DNA of 64,000 nucleotides from Algivirga pacifica (lineage in GTDB: Bacteria > Bacteroidota > Bacteroidia > Cytophagales > Flammeovirgaceae), in NCBI RefSeq assembly GCF_039543525.1, contig NZ_BAABJX010000020.1, forward strand, positions 62,001-126,000. The letters run 5' to 3'. How positions within the stretch are numbered: the first letter of the stretch is position 1; each line of letters begins with the position of its first letter. Of this stretch, positions 27,118-36,570 are shown one piece after another. The notes beneath the pieces were generated by a model, which was not told where the DNA came from, did no database searches, and worked only from the letters and a program-made list of their open reading frames with translations. The position numbers and the translations under genes are program-made.

Positions 27118-29169
27118 CTATAGTATTATCCAGAGTAACCCTATCAATAGTAGGATACTCCAAACGATATATACTTGTACTTTGCCGTCTTGTACGGACT
27201 TGGTTACTTTTCCGGAAAAACCAGTCAGGTATACGAGCCCCTTTACGACACCATCTACAAAATAGCGATCAAAGAAGGCTAAAAGGTGAGCCAGTAATAC
27301 ATTGATCACCCCTACAACCCTCACCAGGGCATCTACTACACCATTATCAAATCTTCTAACTACTACGGAACTCCACAAAGTAGTACGCACGATAATGCCA
27401 TCGGCTGAAGGAACACTATTGAGTAAAGCGGCCATTTTGGTAATGGTATTTACGCTTCCGGCATACAGTTCATTGAAGTAGAAAAAGTGTGTCGATAAGC
27501 TTCTCAAGACAGATGGCTTTCGAACCAACTGCCCAAAGGCATCTTTCCTGAGGTATAACCACCAGGCTAACCCCAACCCTATGGCCGTCAAGAATATGGA
27601 TAACACTTCGATCTCCACTCCTACAAGACTCCAGTCAAATGCATCAAACGATAAGTTATGATGTAACCAACCGTGAACTCCATGGATTGGATTTAATGAA
27701 AAGACAATTCCCAAAGAGGCTACCGCTAAAATCACCAAAGGATAACGCATTCGTTTCCCTGGGTCAGTAATTACCTCTCCATGCTGCTGTATCAACTCAG
27801 AAGGCTTCACCATGAAGATTCTAAAAAATAGTCTTCCCGTATAAAAAGCCGTCATCAAGGCCGTAAGTAACCCAATCACCGGAAGTAGGTAAGTCACCCC
27901 TCCTTCGGCCATTGCATAATGCCAGGAAGCAGAAAGGATCATATCCTTGGACAAGAAACCAGAGAATAAAGGTATCCCTGCCAATGCCGCCGCACTAACC
28001 ATAAATGACCAAAACGTCACAGGCATACGGTGCCTCAAGCCCCCCATGATACGGATATCCTGAGCATCAAAATGCGTATCACTATGATCGTGTAGTTTGT
28101 GAAGCTTATGAATGATAGCTGCAGCTCCCAAAAACAATCCTGCCTTGAAAAAGGCGTGTGTTACCAGATGGAAAAAAGCCGCGTCAATCGCTCCTACGCC
28201 TATCCCTATCACCATATATCCGAGCTGGGAAATTGTGGAATAGGCTAATACTTTCTTGATATCGTTTTGCCCCAAAGCAGCATAAGCCGCAAAAAAGGCT
28301 GTCATCAACCCAATAAATGCCAATACCTCTTGTACCTCAGGTAGCAGCAAAAAGAATACTCTCGCCAAAAGATAAATTCCCGCAGCTACCATGGTCGCTG
28401 CGTGAATCAAAGCCGAAACAGGCGTAGGACCTTCCATGGCATCAGGAAGCCAAACAGAAAAAGGCCATTGTGCCGACTTCGCCATCGCCGCCAACATCAA
28501 CCCTACACCAGCCAGTCCTACCCACCATACGTTTTCCGGATTAGCCAATACGGTCAAGACCTGTCCTGAGAGTAGTTGTAAATTGGTCGTTCCAAACAAC
28601 CCAAACAAACACATTAAAGCGATCACAAAGCCAACATCCCCAATACGGTTCACGACAAAGGCTTTCTTGGCCGCCCTTACCGCCTTGTTTTTCTCTCTCC
28701 AGAAACCAATCAGCATATAAGAACAGAAGCCTACCAGCTCCCAGGAAACATAGATCAGCAGTAAGTCCGTACAGAGCACCACTCCATACATCGCAAAAGT
28801 AAACAGCCCTAGAAATGCAAAAAATCTTCGATAACTAGGATCATTCTTCATATAAGAGGATGAAAACACCTGTACCAAAGAAGAAATAATGGCCGTCACC
28901 ATCAGCATCAGAAGGGCTGGGAAATCCTGCTGAATTCCTAACGCTACGGTGTAATGGCCTACATTAAGCCAGTCAAAAATATAGGGAGACAAAGCCTCCT
29001 CCTGCTGCAGTCCCATGACAAAAGCAGCCACAGCTAACAACGCAGAAGAGATTTGCATCAACACCCCCACCATATCGGACTTCTGGGGGCTTCTCCAGAA
29101 CAATAGAATTATAAAACTCGCCAAGGGAAAGAAAACACTTCCCAAAACGGTCCATGTGAGCATATTCAA
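27118..29169 (-). CDS. nuoL: NADH-quinone oxidoreductase subunit L
   Basis: 683 residues with about 16 membrane helices. The proton-channel signature is MAKSAQWPFSVWLPDAMEGPTPVSALIHAATMVAAGIYLLAR, with the channel Lys and HAATMV helix. KKVLAYSTISQLGYMV holds the second conserved Lys. The C-terminal ~200 residues include the long amphipathic helix that braces the antiporter subunits (about 510-600). It is 38 bases downstream of nuoK and 173 bases upstream of nuoM. Confidence 0.96.
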   Translation of the reverse strand: MNMLTWTVLGSVFFPLASFIILLFWRSPQKSDMVGVLMQISSALLAVAAFVMGLQQEEALSPYIFDWLNVGHYTVALGIQQDFPALLMLMVTAIISSLVQVFSSSYMKNDPSYRRFFAFLGLFTFAMYGVVLCTDLLLIYVSWELVGFCSYMLIGFWREKNKAVRAAKKAFVVNRIGDVGFVIALMCLFGLFGTTNLQLLSGQVLTVLANPENVWWVGLAGVGLMLAAMAKSAQWPFSVWLPDAMEGPTPVSALIHAATMVAAGIYLLARVFFLLLPEVQEVLAFIGLMTAFFAAYAALGQNDIKKVLAYSTISQLGYMVIGIGVGAIDAAFFHLVTHAFFKAGLFLGAAAIIHKLHKLHDHSDTHFDAQDIRIMGGLRHRMPVTFWSFMVSAAALAGIPLFSGFLSKDMILSASWHYAMAEGGVTYLLPVIGLLTALMTAFYTGRLFFRIFMVKPSELIQQHGEVITDPGKRMRYPLVILAVASLGIVFSLNPIHGVHGWLHHNLSFDAFDWSLVGVEIEVLSIFLTAIGLGLAWWLYLRKDAFGQLVRKPSVLRSLSTHFFYFNELYAGSVNTITKMAALLNSVPSADGIIVRTTLWSSVVVRRFDNGVVDALVRVVGVINVLLAHLLAFFDRYFVDGVVKGLVYLTGFSGKVTKSVQDGKVQVYIVWSILLLIGLLWIIL

Positions 29170-29207
29170 AGTATAAGAAGTTTGTTTTTCACATACCTAA
29201 GAGAGCG

Positions 29208-29513
29208 TTAATCCCCTAAGCTGTTTAGTCGGTTTAGTTCAATGGTTTCAAATCGCTTGAACAACTGTATAATAATCGAGAGTGCAACCACCGCCTCCGA
29301 GGCCGCCACCACAATCACAAAAAGTGCAAACAGTTGTCCATCCAGTTTATCCGGGTACAGACGATTGAACGCTACTAAATTAATATTGGCTGCATTGAAG
29401 AGTAATTCTATCCCCATCAATACCACAATGACATTTCTCTTAGTCACGATTATGCCTATTCCTACACAAAAGAGTAACATGCCTAGTACTAAAAAATAGG
29501 ACAAAGGTATCAT
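29208..29513 (-). CDS. nuoK: NADH-quinone oxidoreductase subunit K
   Basis: 101 residues, three membrane helices, standard size. MGIELLFNAANINLVAF contains the buried Glu of the proton path (GIELLLN motif), and FALFVIVVAASEAVVALSIII has the second Glu. It is the first subunit gene of the nuoKLMN run. In most Bacteroidota nuoJ and the hydrophilic-arm genes precede nuoK; here a cyclophilin gene does. Confidence 0.95.
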   Translation of the reverse strand: MIPLSYFLVLGMLLFCVGIGIIVTKRNVIVVLMGIELLFNAANINLVAFNRLYPDKLDGQLFALFVIVVAASEAVVALSIIIQLFKRFETIELNRLNSLGD

Positions 29514-29574
29514 CTCATCATTTAATTATCACCTAACCATTTGTTTGACAGATGATTTCACCAAGGATCACCCC

Positions 29575-30081
29575 CTAGTAATCATCATCTGATAATTTCT
29601 GTGCCGAGTATTTTCTTAGAGCAGCGTCATCATCCTCTAACGCCCTGATAATCTCGACATCTAATATATCATCCCCTCTTTCCAATGATTTCAGCACTCC
29701 GAAATCTTCCCGCACCACTTGTCCTATACAGGTATGAAACCCATCCATATGATAGGTATGTTCTCTACCAAGACAAATATAGAACTGTGTACTGACCATA
29801 TTGTTGGCTATCGCAGCCATTCCCAACACACCAAAGTCGTGTCGTTGCAACTTCGCAGCATGCCCCTCTCCCTTCAAAAGGAAGCCAGACCATCCCCCAG
29901 GCTTGTTCGTTGGGCTTCCGGCTTGCAGCAACGCATTCTTGATATACTTAAAGATTTTACTATTCTTGTATACATCTTGCTCTGCTAAACGACAAAAGTG
30001 ATCCACCGTTTCCGGTACCTCCTCCTCGAACAACATGACGGTCAATACCCCTTTATTCGTGGTTATCTTAGCAAATTTCAT
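29575..30081 (-). CDS. cyclophilin-type peptidyl-prolyl isomerase
   Basis: 168 residues, one cyclophilin domain, no signal peptide, so cytosolic. FAKITTNKGVLTVMLFEEEVPETVDHFCRLAEQDVY is the N-terminal strand-helix, and GVLGMAAIANNMVSTQFYICLG replaces the usual GxLSMANxGPNTNGSQFFI core. The catalytic Arg and the FFIC-type motif appear diverged (QFYICLG kept). The last ~25 residues are acidic. Expected function is proline isomerisation, but with several replaced core residues activity may be reduced. Confidence 0.85.
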   Translation of the reverse strand: MKFAKITTNKGVLTVMLFEEEVPETVDHFCRLAEQDVYKNSKIFKYIKNALLQAGSPTNKPGGWSGFLLKGEGHAAKLQRHDFGVLGMAAIANNMVSTQFYICLGREHTYHMDGFHTCIGQVVREDFGVLKSLERGDDILDVEIIRALEDDDAALRKYSAQKLSDDDY

Positions 30082-30130
30082 ATTTATTCTTCAAAAAACA
30101 ACAGAAATACAGGATAAACCGCTAGTATAC

Positions 30131-30161
30131 AAAAAATGGCCATAACTCTTAGTTATGACCA
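30131..30161 (-). terminator. rho-independent terminator of hpt
   Basis: Reverse-strand TGGTCATAACT-AAG-AGTTATGGCCA forms a stem with one G-T pair, followed by six T. It lies 93 bases after the hpt stop and before the cyclophilin start. Confidence 0.75.
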
Positions 30162-30253
30162 CTTCATTCCTTGGAAAATATTGGAGATAAATCAACTATT
30201 CAGTAAGCTATTCCAAAATGCAAGGTATACGAGGGAATATATTCTTTCCTCTA

Positions 30254-30781
30254 TTATTGTTTCAACACCCAGATATCAGGAATATTTCTACCACGACCAT
30301 CATAGTCCAAACCATACCCTACGACAAAACGAGGCTCTATTTCAAAACCTACATAATGTACCGGTACTTCTACTTTTACAGCCTCTGGCTTGAAAAGCAA
30401 CGACACCACTGTCACAGAAGCTGGATTAAACTGCTTCAGGTCTTCAATCATTTGATTCATGGTATATCCCGTATCCACGATATCCTCTACGATCAGTACG
30501 TGTTTATCCGTTACGTTATTCGTAAAACCAATAAGCTCCTTCACCTTTCCTGTACTTTCTGTCGCCTGATAAGAGGCATAGCGTACAAACTGAATCTCTA
30601 CCGGAAGGTCAATCTCTTTACAAAGATCTGAGGTAAACATAAATGAGCCATTCAAGACCCCAACGACCACAACTTCTTTGTCTTTGAAATCTTCGGTAAT
30701 CTTTTGTCCCAATGCTTGTACTCTCCCTGCAATCTCTTCCTTACTGATAAACGGTACGAATTCTTTATCCCAAACTTTCAT
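30254..30781 (-). CDS. hpt: hypoxanthine(-guanine) phosphoribosyltransferase
   Basis: 175 residues, full length for the bacterial enzyme. GVLNGSFMFTSDLCKEI is the pyrophosphate loop, VLIVEDIVDTGYTMNQM the PRPP-binding VxxVEDIxDTG motif, and FVVGYGLDYDGRGRNIPDIWVL the base-binding end. It converts hypoxanthine or guanine plus PRPP to IMP or GMP in purine salvage. It stands alone, with its own terminator. Confidence 0.95.
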   Translation of the reverse strand: MKVWDKEFVPFISKEEIAGRVQALGQKITEDFKDKEVVVVGVLNGSFMFTSDLCKEIDLPVEIQFVRYASYQATESTGKVKELIGFTNNVTDKHVLIVEDIVDTGYTMNQMIEDLKQFNPASVTVVSLLFKPEAVKVEVPVHYVGFEIEPRFVVGYGLDYDGRGRNIPDIWVLKQ

Positions 30782-31082
30782 TTGAATTATTGTATAGTTC
30801 TAATATGGTCATTTTAGTATATCCCGCAAACATCGGAATAAACCCGCTATTCCACAATGATGAATTGTATGCTTCTCTTAGTTTCTGAGCTTATCTCAAA
30901 AAAATATTATTTTAAACTATGTAAAATTCAATGACAATCCTTAAAATTGAACTATTGTATTAAAGGAAAGGGTAAACAAAATAGAAGTAACAACAAGAGA
31001 TTATTAGGAATATTACTTCTTTATAATCCCCTTCCTGCTTAACATACATTATATTTCCGTTTGTACTTATAAACTATAAACC
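30782..31082. other. divergent promoter region between hpt and the three-gene cassette
   Basis: This 301-base AT-rich spacer must carry promoters for hpt (left) and the cassette (right). I see no exact TAnnTTTG box, strong hairpin or extra open frame. Confidence 0.4.
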
Positions 31083-31469
31083 ATGGCTGAGAACAATAAA
31101 CTGACTGATTTCATTGAGAATATCGAAGAGCATATTAGTAACCTGATCAACCTGGAAGTCAAAACTATTGTAAGTGATTACAAGGTAGAAGGCGAAAGTA
31201 CTATCGTTCGCAAAGAAGCTGCCGACGAAAAAGTAATCAGCAGCTCCATCAACCTGCTTCAAGGAGATGTTACCACACATGTTAGCGAAAGCCTGATTCA
31301 GGACAAATACACTTGGCTAAGAGAATTTCACTCTCGCAAGGAAGAGCAAGGTCATATGATTGTAGAAAATAATATCCGTGCGATCTATAGTCTTTTTGAA
31401 CTTTACACAAAGACAAAAGAAATGAGAGCGGGAGAAGAGCAAAGTCACGCCAACGCTCAAGGCATGTAA
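31083..31469 (+). CDS. unrecognised 128-residue protein, cassette gene 1
   Basis: No signal peptide or membrane segment; acidic and helical. The N-terminal segment LINLEVKTIVSDY recurs as LLNLEVNTIVKEN at the start of cassette gene 2. The central motif NLLQGDVTTHVSESLI followed by WLREFHSRKEEQ recurs as VQIDGDVTNYLTNHFI...ALEMHTDS in gene 2 and LQLDADVINYIPD...LWKENHILHL in gene 3. The order strand, DGDV, helix with His is therefore shared by all three. Function unknown. The protein is probably cytosolic and forms a family with its neighbours; co-transcription is likely, but a MITE now separates it from gene 2. Confidence 0.7.
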   Translation: MAENNKLTDFIENIEEHISNLINLEVKTIVSDYKVEGESTIVRKEAADEKVISSSINLLQGDVTTHVSESLIQDKYTWLREFHSRKEEQGHMIVENNIRAIYSLFELYTKTKEMRAGEEQSHANAQGM

Positions 31470-31497
31470 ATCGGTTAAGAAAATTATTTTAATAACA

Positions 31498-31767
31498 GAC
31501 TTTATCACGGTTAATTTAGTATAAGCAGAAAACTCTGAGCTATTAAAATAGGGCAGTGGTACGCTATAACTTTTATAATTTTCAATGATCAATGATCAAT
31601 GATTAATGATTAATTTTCAATAATTAATACACGCTAGAACTAGGCCAGTAGCCTTTTTGGGTAATTCATTTTAATTAAAAATTGAAAATTGATCATTGAA
31701 AATTAACTCACTCTAGAAGCAATTCAGTAGGCTTTTTTACTCATAGACAATTAACCGTGATAAACTC
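31498..31767. mobile_element. MITE-like element, copy 1 (TTTATCACGGTTAATT ends)
   Basis: 270 bases with terminal inverted repeats GACTTTATCACGGTTAATT at the left and its one-mismatch complement ending GATAAACTC at the right. TA follows at the right and CA precedes at the left. It has no coding capacity. Inside are heptamer runs (AATGATC/AATGATT) and two related segments, CAGTAGCCTTTTT and CAGTAGGCTTTTTT. It lies between cassette genes 1 and 2. A second copy is at 38594. The ends and TA target suggest mobilisation by a Tc1/IS630-like transposase, which is an inference. Confidence 0.85.
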
Positions 31768-31843
31768 TAATAATCGATAACCGGTAAACAATAAACTTTT
31801 AAGCTACAACGCTCTCTTCTGCACACTACTTGAAGACCACATT

Positions 31844-32695
31844 ATGGACCAGAATTACTTAAAGAATCTAGCTGGAGAACTACTCAACCTGGAAGTCAAC
31901 ACCATTGTTAAGGAAAATACTACCGGTGCCAAGATGCCTACCAACCGAAGGGTAGCGCTTCTGGAAATTGCCAATGAATACCGACATACCTTGGTCGCTT
32001 ATGGACTTTGTGCCTATGCCAATGGCAACCCCGCTCCCAAAGGAAGTGATGGAAGAGAGAAAAAACTTCTTCGTTGGCAAGGCGCCGGAGAATACTCTTT
32101 TAAGGAAATCAAACATGCAGCCACTGCTGGAAAAAACTACTATGAAGAGATTGTCCTGACTCTTAGTGAACAAAAAGATCAAGACGCGCTTAATAAGCGC
32201 ATAAAAATACTTCAACGTATTGAGGCACAATCCGCTGCCATGATTGGCATCTTCAAAAGTAGACGACTACGTTATAATGTAGGGCCGGATACCCTAGAAG
32301 ATGGTCTAAGGGATATCCCCATGGTAGAAATGGCAGGTAGTCCATTAGCTCCCATTCCTTCCCAGCTTCCTTCTTATATTTGGAACAATGACCTTACGCT
32401 AAAGGATGTCAACTTAGTAGAAGACTTGGAACTAACACCGGATAACCTCACAGTCATTCGCAAAGCATGGGAGTTGGGAACACAACAAGTGCTACTACAA
32501 ACCATCGTGCAGATTGATGGAGATGTGACCAACTACTTGACCAACCACTTTATCAACCTCCCTCCAGAGATTCGTAAAATTGCACTGGAAATGCATACCG
32601 ATTCCACTACGGCTGCCACCAAACATTGGAGCGAGTTATTTAAGACCGTAAGCCAGTTGGCAGGAAAAGCTTTGGGACAGATTTTTAATAAGTAA
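31844..32695 (+). CDS. unrecognised 283-residue protein, cassette gene 2
   Basis: No signal peptide or membrane helix. The N-terminus NLAGELLNLEVNTIVKENTTG matches gene 1. The middle (about 30-150) is a predicted helical bundle rich in charged residues (LEIANEYRHTLVAYGL, NYYEEIVLTLSEQKDQDALNKRIKILQRIEAQSAAMIGIFKSRRLRY). The C-terminal ~90 residues carry VQIDGDVTNYLTNHFINLPPEIRKIALEMHTDS, the shared motif. It looks like gene 1's two segments with a helical domain inserted. Function unknown. Confidence 0.7.
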   Translation: MDQNYLKNLAGELLNLEVNTIVKENTTGAKMPTNRRVALLEIANEYRHTLVAYGLCAYANGNPAPKGSDGREKKLLRWQGAGEYSFKEIKHAATAGKNYYEEIVLTLSEQKDQDALNKRIKILQRIEAQSAAMIGIFKSRRLRYNVGPDTLEDGLRDIPMVEMAGSPLAPIPSQLPSYIWNNDLTLKDVNLVEDLELTPDNLTVIRKAWELGTQQVLLQTIVQIDGDVTNYLTNHFINLPPEIRKIALEMHTDSTTAATKHWSELFKTVSQLAGKALGQIFNK

Positions 32696-32760
32696 AAAGT
32701 AAGCGGTAAAACATACTCCCCTTGCCTGAGGTGAGGGGCTGCAAAGTATCATTCATCAAT

Positions 32761-33315
32761 ATGCAAGGCATCTCTTCGTACAAACAATATATCCCTTCCT
32801 GGTCCGAGTTGTCGGACCAAATGAGAAAAGAGCTTAAGGCTCCTTCCCAGACCTACGCCGTATTGGAGGTCATGCTGACAGAAGGTGCCTATATGGTGAA
32901 TACTTCTTTTGACTACAAAGACAAAACTTACCACTTTACTACCCACCTGCAATTAGATGCTGATGTGATCAACTATATCCCTGACACCAAATGTACAGAG
33001 GAGGAATTTATTCGCCTGTGGAAAGAAAATCACATACTACATCTACAAAAAATACACGAGGTTACTCAAAAACTAAAGGGAAGCGAACAACTATTGGAAC
33101 GATGCTTTGATGCCATGCTCCTCTCGGCCAATGCCCTCCCTTTTTTCGCGTTACTGGATGGTGCTACTACACAAGAAGGTCTTACCTCTACACTAATGGC
33201 AGGCAGTTCTTTCCTTACCCGAAAATACCTGAAGCACATCATCATTGACCAACTCCTTAAAATCGTTTTTAAGTTTATACAGTGGAAGATCGGAAGCTCC
33301 TTTAAGTTAGGATAA
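32761..33315 (+). CDS. unrecognised 184-residue protein, cassette gene 3
   Basis: The ATG at 32761 is preferred over an in-frame TTG 39 bases upstream. VLEVMLTEGAYMVNTSFDYKDKTYHFTTHLQLDADVINYIPD holds beta strands followed by the cassette motif (DADV for DGDV), and LWKENHILHLQKIHEV the His helix. The last ~50 residues are hydrophobic with lysines (FFALLDGATTQEG, LKHIIIDQLLKIVFKFIQWKIG), so this protein may touch a membrane, unlike genes 1 and 2. It is 65 bases downstream of gene 2. A long palindrome begins three bases after its stop. Confidence 0.65.
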   Translation: MQGISSYKQYIPSWSELSDQMRKELKAPSQTYAVLEVMLTEGAYMVNTSFDYKDKTYHFTTHLQLDADVINYIPDTKCTEEEFIRLWKENHILHLQKIHEVTQKLKGSEQLLERCFDAMLLSANALPFFALLDGATTQEGLTSTLMAGSSFLTRKYLKHIIIDQLLKIVFKFIQWKIGSSFKLG

Positions 33316-33317
33316 AC

Positions 33318-33546
33318 GGCTAGCTTTTTGTTCATGCTGTTTAATTGAGCTTCGCTCGTTCATAATGTTTAGTTGAATCTATTCTGTGACTTCAATTGAG
33401 CTTTGCTTACCAAATCGCCCATTATATGGTATGTGTTTTATTGAGGAACTCAGTAAACAAATCATGCATCCTATGAGAATTAATCAAACAACTAAACAAC
33501 ATGAACGAGCGAAGCTCAATTAAACAATATGAACAATCCTGCTAGC
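33318..33546. repeat. long inverted repeat, GAGC-TTC-GCTC family
   Basis: GCTAGC-TTTTTGTTCATGCTGTTTAATTGA... (from 33319) pairs with ...TCAATTAAACAATATGAACA...GCTAGC (to 33546). Both arms contain the GAGCTTCGCTC core and a second GTTCAT/ATGAAC. The centre (about 33385-33485) is AT-rich with no gene. From 33547 to 33811 nothing further was recognised except the probable ftsK promoter region. Confidence 0.85.
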
Positions 33547-33811
33547 AATAGTTCCTGCACTTCATCGTTAAAGAACAATAGACTTCATTTGTTAAAATTA
33601 AGAGTATCTCTTGCTATTTTATCAAGAAATAATATTCATTTTAAATGAAGTGTTTTATATTTTTAGGATGAAAAGCTCAATATTTGAGCTTTATGTTTAG
33701 AATAAAAGCAAGCACAACCTGTTATCCAATTGATGCTCAAGAGGTAAGCAAAGAGCAAGATCACTTCGTACAGGTTCATCAACTATATACAAGGCATCAC
33801 CAAGCGTAACT

Positions 33812-36466
33812 ATGGGAACTAATACCGTTAAAAAAAACACCTATAAACGTAAACCTTCCAATAAGAAAGAAGAGAAGAAATGGAAGGCACCTTCCTTTAA
33901 GGTTCCTAGCATCTCTTTGGCCTTTATGAAGGAGAAACGTTTTAAGATGAGTGTCGGAGTCTTAATGATTGCCTCATCACTAATCATCCTACTATCCATG
34001 ATCTCCTTTATTTTCACAGGAAAGGCGGATCAAAGTGTGATCGATCAGGCAGGATTAGGCAATATGCTTTCTTCTGGAAGAGAGGTACACAACTGGATTG
34101 GACTTGTAGGAGCATTAGTCTCTCATATCCTGATTTACAACACCTTTGGAATCGGTACGATTGCCTTGGTTCCCTTACTCTTTGTCAGTGGATTTTGGCT
34201 ATTGACAGATAAAGAACTTCTTCCTGTTGACAGGGTTATTAATACTACGCTCTTTACCATGATATGGAGTAGTATTTTACTTGGATACGTTGTGGTCAAT
34301 AACGAAAACCCTATCCTATTGAACTTCCTCTGTGGGTACTTGGGACTACTATTGGCAGATGGTTTCCATAACCTGACAGGATGGGGTACTATTCTTATCC
34401 TAATCGCAGCAGCGGTGGTATTTGTCATTTACAACTTCAAGGTGAATGACCTGGATAAGAAAATAGAGTTGATGATCAAAAACTTATTCCAAAAGAAAGA
34501 AAAGGGAGAAGAGGAAGACTCTTTCACAGAAGACGACGAAGAGGACTCTTTGGAGACAGATAACATAGAAGAAGCTCCTTACAAAGAAACTGGACTAGTC
34601 CCTTATGGGTCAAATAACACAGAGGAAGACGAAAAAGTAAACACTTCTGAAGGAAAGAGTATTGTCATACAACACGCCAATGTTTACGTGAACCAAGACG
34701 ATACACATATTGTCAAACAATCTACGACCTCTTCCGAAGTCACTTTCGATGTCAACTTCCAAGGAAAGCCTGAGCAAGCACCTGCCTCATCAGTGCCCGC
34801 TCCCAATCCTACGGAGCACCCGGCAAGTCCCACTCCAACCCCTTCAACGGAGGAGGCTTCTACAGGGCTTCAGCCACTAAGTGTCACTGATACCTCTGAT
34901 GTTGATCAGGCGAATATTCAAAGCCTTCACACTAATGAGCAATTGATTATTGAGGACATGGACACCTATGATCCTAAGCTCGAGCTCAGTCGCTTCGAAA
35001 ACCCTGACCTCAATCTACTTAATGAAACACCTCAGGGGAAAATCAAGGTAACAGAGGAAGAACTTACGGCCAACCAGACGAAAATTGTAGAAACACTAAA
35101 GCATTTCCGCATCAATATTAAGTCCATTTTTGCGACCATTGGCCCTACAGTGACCCTTTATGAAATTGTACCTGATGCCGGAATCAAGATTTCCAAGATT
35201 CGAAACCTGGAAGATGATATCGCCTTGAGTCTTGCGGCCTTGGGCATTCGTATTATTGCACCTATTCCAGGAAAAGGAACGATCGGTATCGAGGTACCGA
35301 ATGAGAATAAGGAACTGGTAAGCATAAGATCAGTCCTAGGCACGGAGAAATTTATCAACACCGATAAGGAACTACCGGTCGCTTTGGGAAGAACGATCTC
35401 CAACGAAGTATTTATTGCCGATCTAGCCAAGATGCCTCACTTGTTGATGGCTGGTGCTACTGGTCAAGGTAAGTCCGTAGGGATCAACGTCATCCTAACT
35501 TCTTTGCTTTATAAAAAGCATCCTTCGGAACTGAAGTTTGTGATGATTGACCCTAAGAAGGTAGAACTATCTCTTTTCAATACCATTGAAAGACATTACC
35601 TGGCTTGTTTGCCGGATGCTGAAGAAGCCATTATTACCGATACCAAGAAAGCCATTCATGTTTTGAATTCTCTTTGTATCGAAATGGATTCCCGCTATGA
35701 CTTACTGAAAAAGGCTGGTGCCCGAAACATCAAGGAGTACAACAAGAAGTTCAAAAACAGAAAGCTCAATCCAAATAACGGCCACCATTTCTTACCATAT
35801 ATCGTACTGGTTATTGATGAGTTGGCTGACTTGATGATGACGGCTGGAAAGGAAATTGAAGCTCCTATTGCTCGATTGGCGCAGCTTGCCCGTGCGATTG
35901 GCATTCACCTGGTCGTTGCGACTCAGCGTCCTTCCGTAGATGTCATCACAGGTATGATCAAAGCCAACTTCCCTGCCCGTCTATCGTTTAGGGTGACCTC
36001 TAAGATTGATTCCAGAACTATTCTGGATACCGGAGGCGCAGAGCAGCTGATTGGACAAGGAGACATGCTTTTATCCAATGGTAACGATATCATTCGTTTA
36101 CAATGTGCCTTTGTCGACACCGATGAAGTCGAACGTCTATGTGACTTTATCAGTAGCCAACAAAGCTACGATACCGCCTATATGCTACCCGAATTTGAGG
36201 ACGAATCCTCTTCAGGTTCTGGTGTACCTTTGGATGACCGTGACGAACTGTTTGAAGAAGCGGCCCGTCTATTGGTCAGACATCAACAAGGAAGTACTTC
36301 CCTGGTACAGCGTAAACTCAGCCTGGGATACAACCGCGCCGGAAGAATTATTGACCAATTGGAAGCTGCTGGTATTGTAGGACCTTTTGAAGGAAGCAAG
36401 GCCAGACAAGTACTGGTGAGTGATGAGGTGATGTTGGAGCAAGTGCTATCTACGTTGAATGGATAG
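33812..36466 (+). CDS. ftsK: DNA translocase FtsK/SpoIIIE
   Basis: 884 residues. A short basic N-terminus precedes about four membrane helices (about 45-70, 95-125, 140-165, 170-215). Then comes an acidic and Pro/Ser/Thr-rich linker (230-400), the alpha/beta motor with Walker A GATGQGKSVGIN (near 548) and Walker B VLVIDELADLMM, and a C-terminal winged-helix gamma domain (about 815-884, LVRHQQGSTSLVQRKLSLGYNRAGRIIDQLEAAGIV) that reads KOPS-like guide sequences. It pumps chromosomal DNA through the division septum and activates XerCD. A heptamer array starts right after the stop. Confidence 0.96.
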   Translation: MGTNTVKKNTYKRKPSNKKEEKKWKAPSFKVPSISLAFMKEKRFKMSVGVLMIASSLIILLSMISFIFTGKADQSVIDQAGLGNMLSSGREVHNWIGLVGALVSHILIYNTFGIGTIALVPLLFVSGFWLLTDKELLPVDRVINTTLFTMIWSSILLGYVVVNNENPILLNFLCGYLGLLLADGFHNLTGWGTILILIAAAVVFVIYNFKVNDLDKKIELMIKNLFQKKEKGEEEDSFTEDDEEDSLETDNIEEAPYKETGLVPYGSNNTEEDEKVNTSEGKSIVIQHANVYVNQDDTHIVKQSTTSSEVTFDVNFQGKPEQAPASSVPAPNPTEHPASPTPTPSTEEASTGLQPLSVTDTSDVDQANIQSLHTNEQLIIEDMDTYDPKLELSRFENPDLNLLNETPQGKIKVTEEELTANQTKIVETLKHFRINIKSIFATIGPTVTLYEIVPDAGIKISKIRNLEDDIALSLAALGIRIIAPIPGKGTIGIEVPNENKELVSIRSVLGTEKFINTDKELPVALGRTISNEVFIADLAKMPHLLMAGATGQGKSVGINVILTSLLYKKHPSELKFVMIDPKKVELSLFNTIERHYLACLPDAEEAIITDTKKAIHVLNSLCIEMDSRYDLLKKAGARNIKEYNKKFKNRKLNPNNGHHFLPYIVLVIDELADLMMTAGKEIEAPIARLAQLARAIGIHLVVATQRPSVDVITGMIKANFPARLSFRVTSKIDSRTILDTGGAEQLIGQGDMLLSNGNDIIRLQCAFVDTDEVERLCDFISSQQSYDTAYMLPEFEDESSSGSGVPLDDRDELFEEAARLLVRHQQGSTSLVQRKLSLGYNRAGRIIDQLEAAGIVGPFEGSKARQVLVSDEVMLEQVLSTLNG

Positions 36467-36467
36467 T

Positions 36468-36560
36468 GATGAGTTGTGAGTTATGAGTTATGAGTTATGA
36501 GTTATGAGTTATGAGTTAAACAAAATTAAATGTTATCACTCATAACTCATCACTCTTCAC
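36468..36560. repeat. heptamer array (TGAGTTA) with inverted partner; likely terminator
   Basis: Immediately after the ftsK stop, GTGATGAGTTGTGAG and about five perfect TGAGTTA units (to 36518) face CACTCATAACTCATCACT near 36537. The two can pair. It lies between the convergent ftsK and CHRD-like genes. Confidence 0.8.
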
Positions 36561-36570
36561 TTAAAACTGG

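Noticed and set aside
30218..30631. 137-residue forward frame over the hpt gene
   Set aside because: Antisense to hpt with conserved catalytic motifs; the forward frame has none.
31498..31767. Possible small RNA gene in the cassette gap
   Set aside because: Terminal inverted repeats, a second copy at 38594 and a TA target make a MITE the simpler reading.
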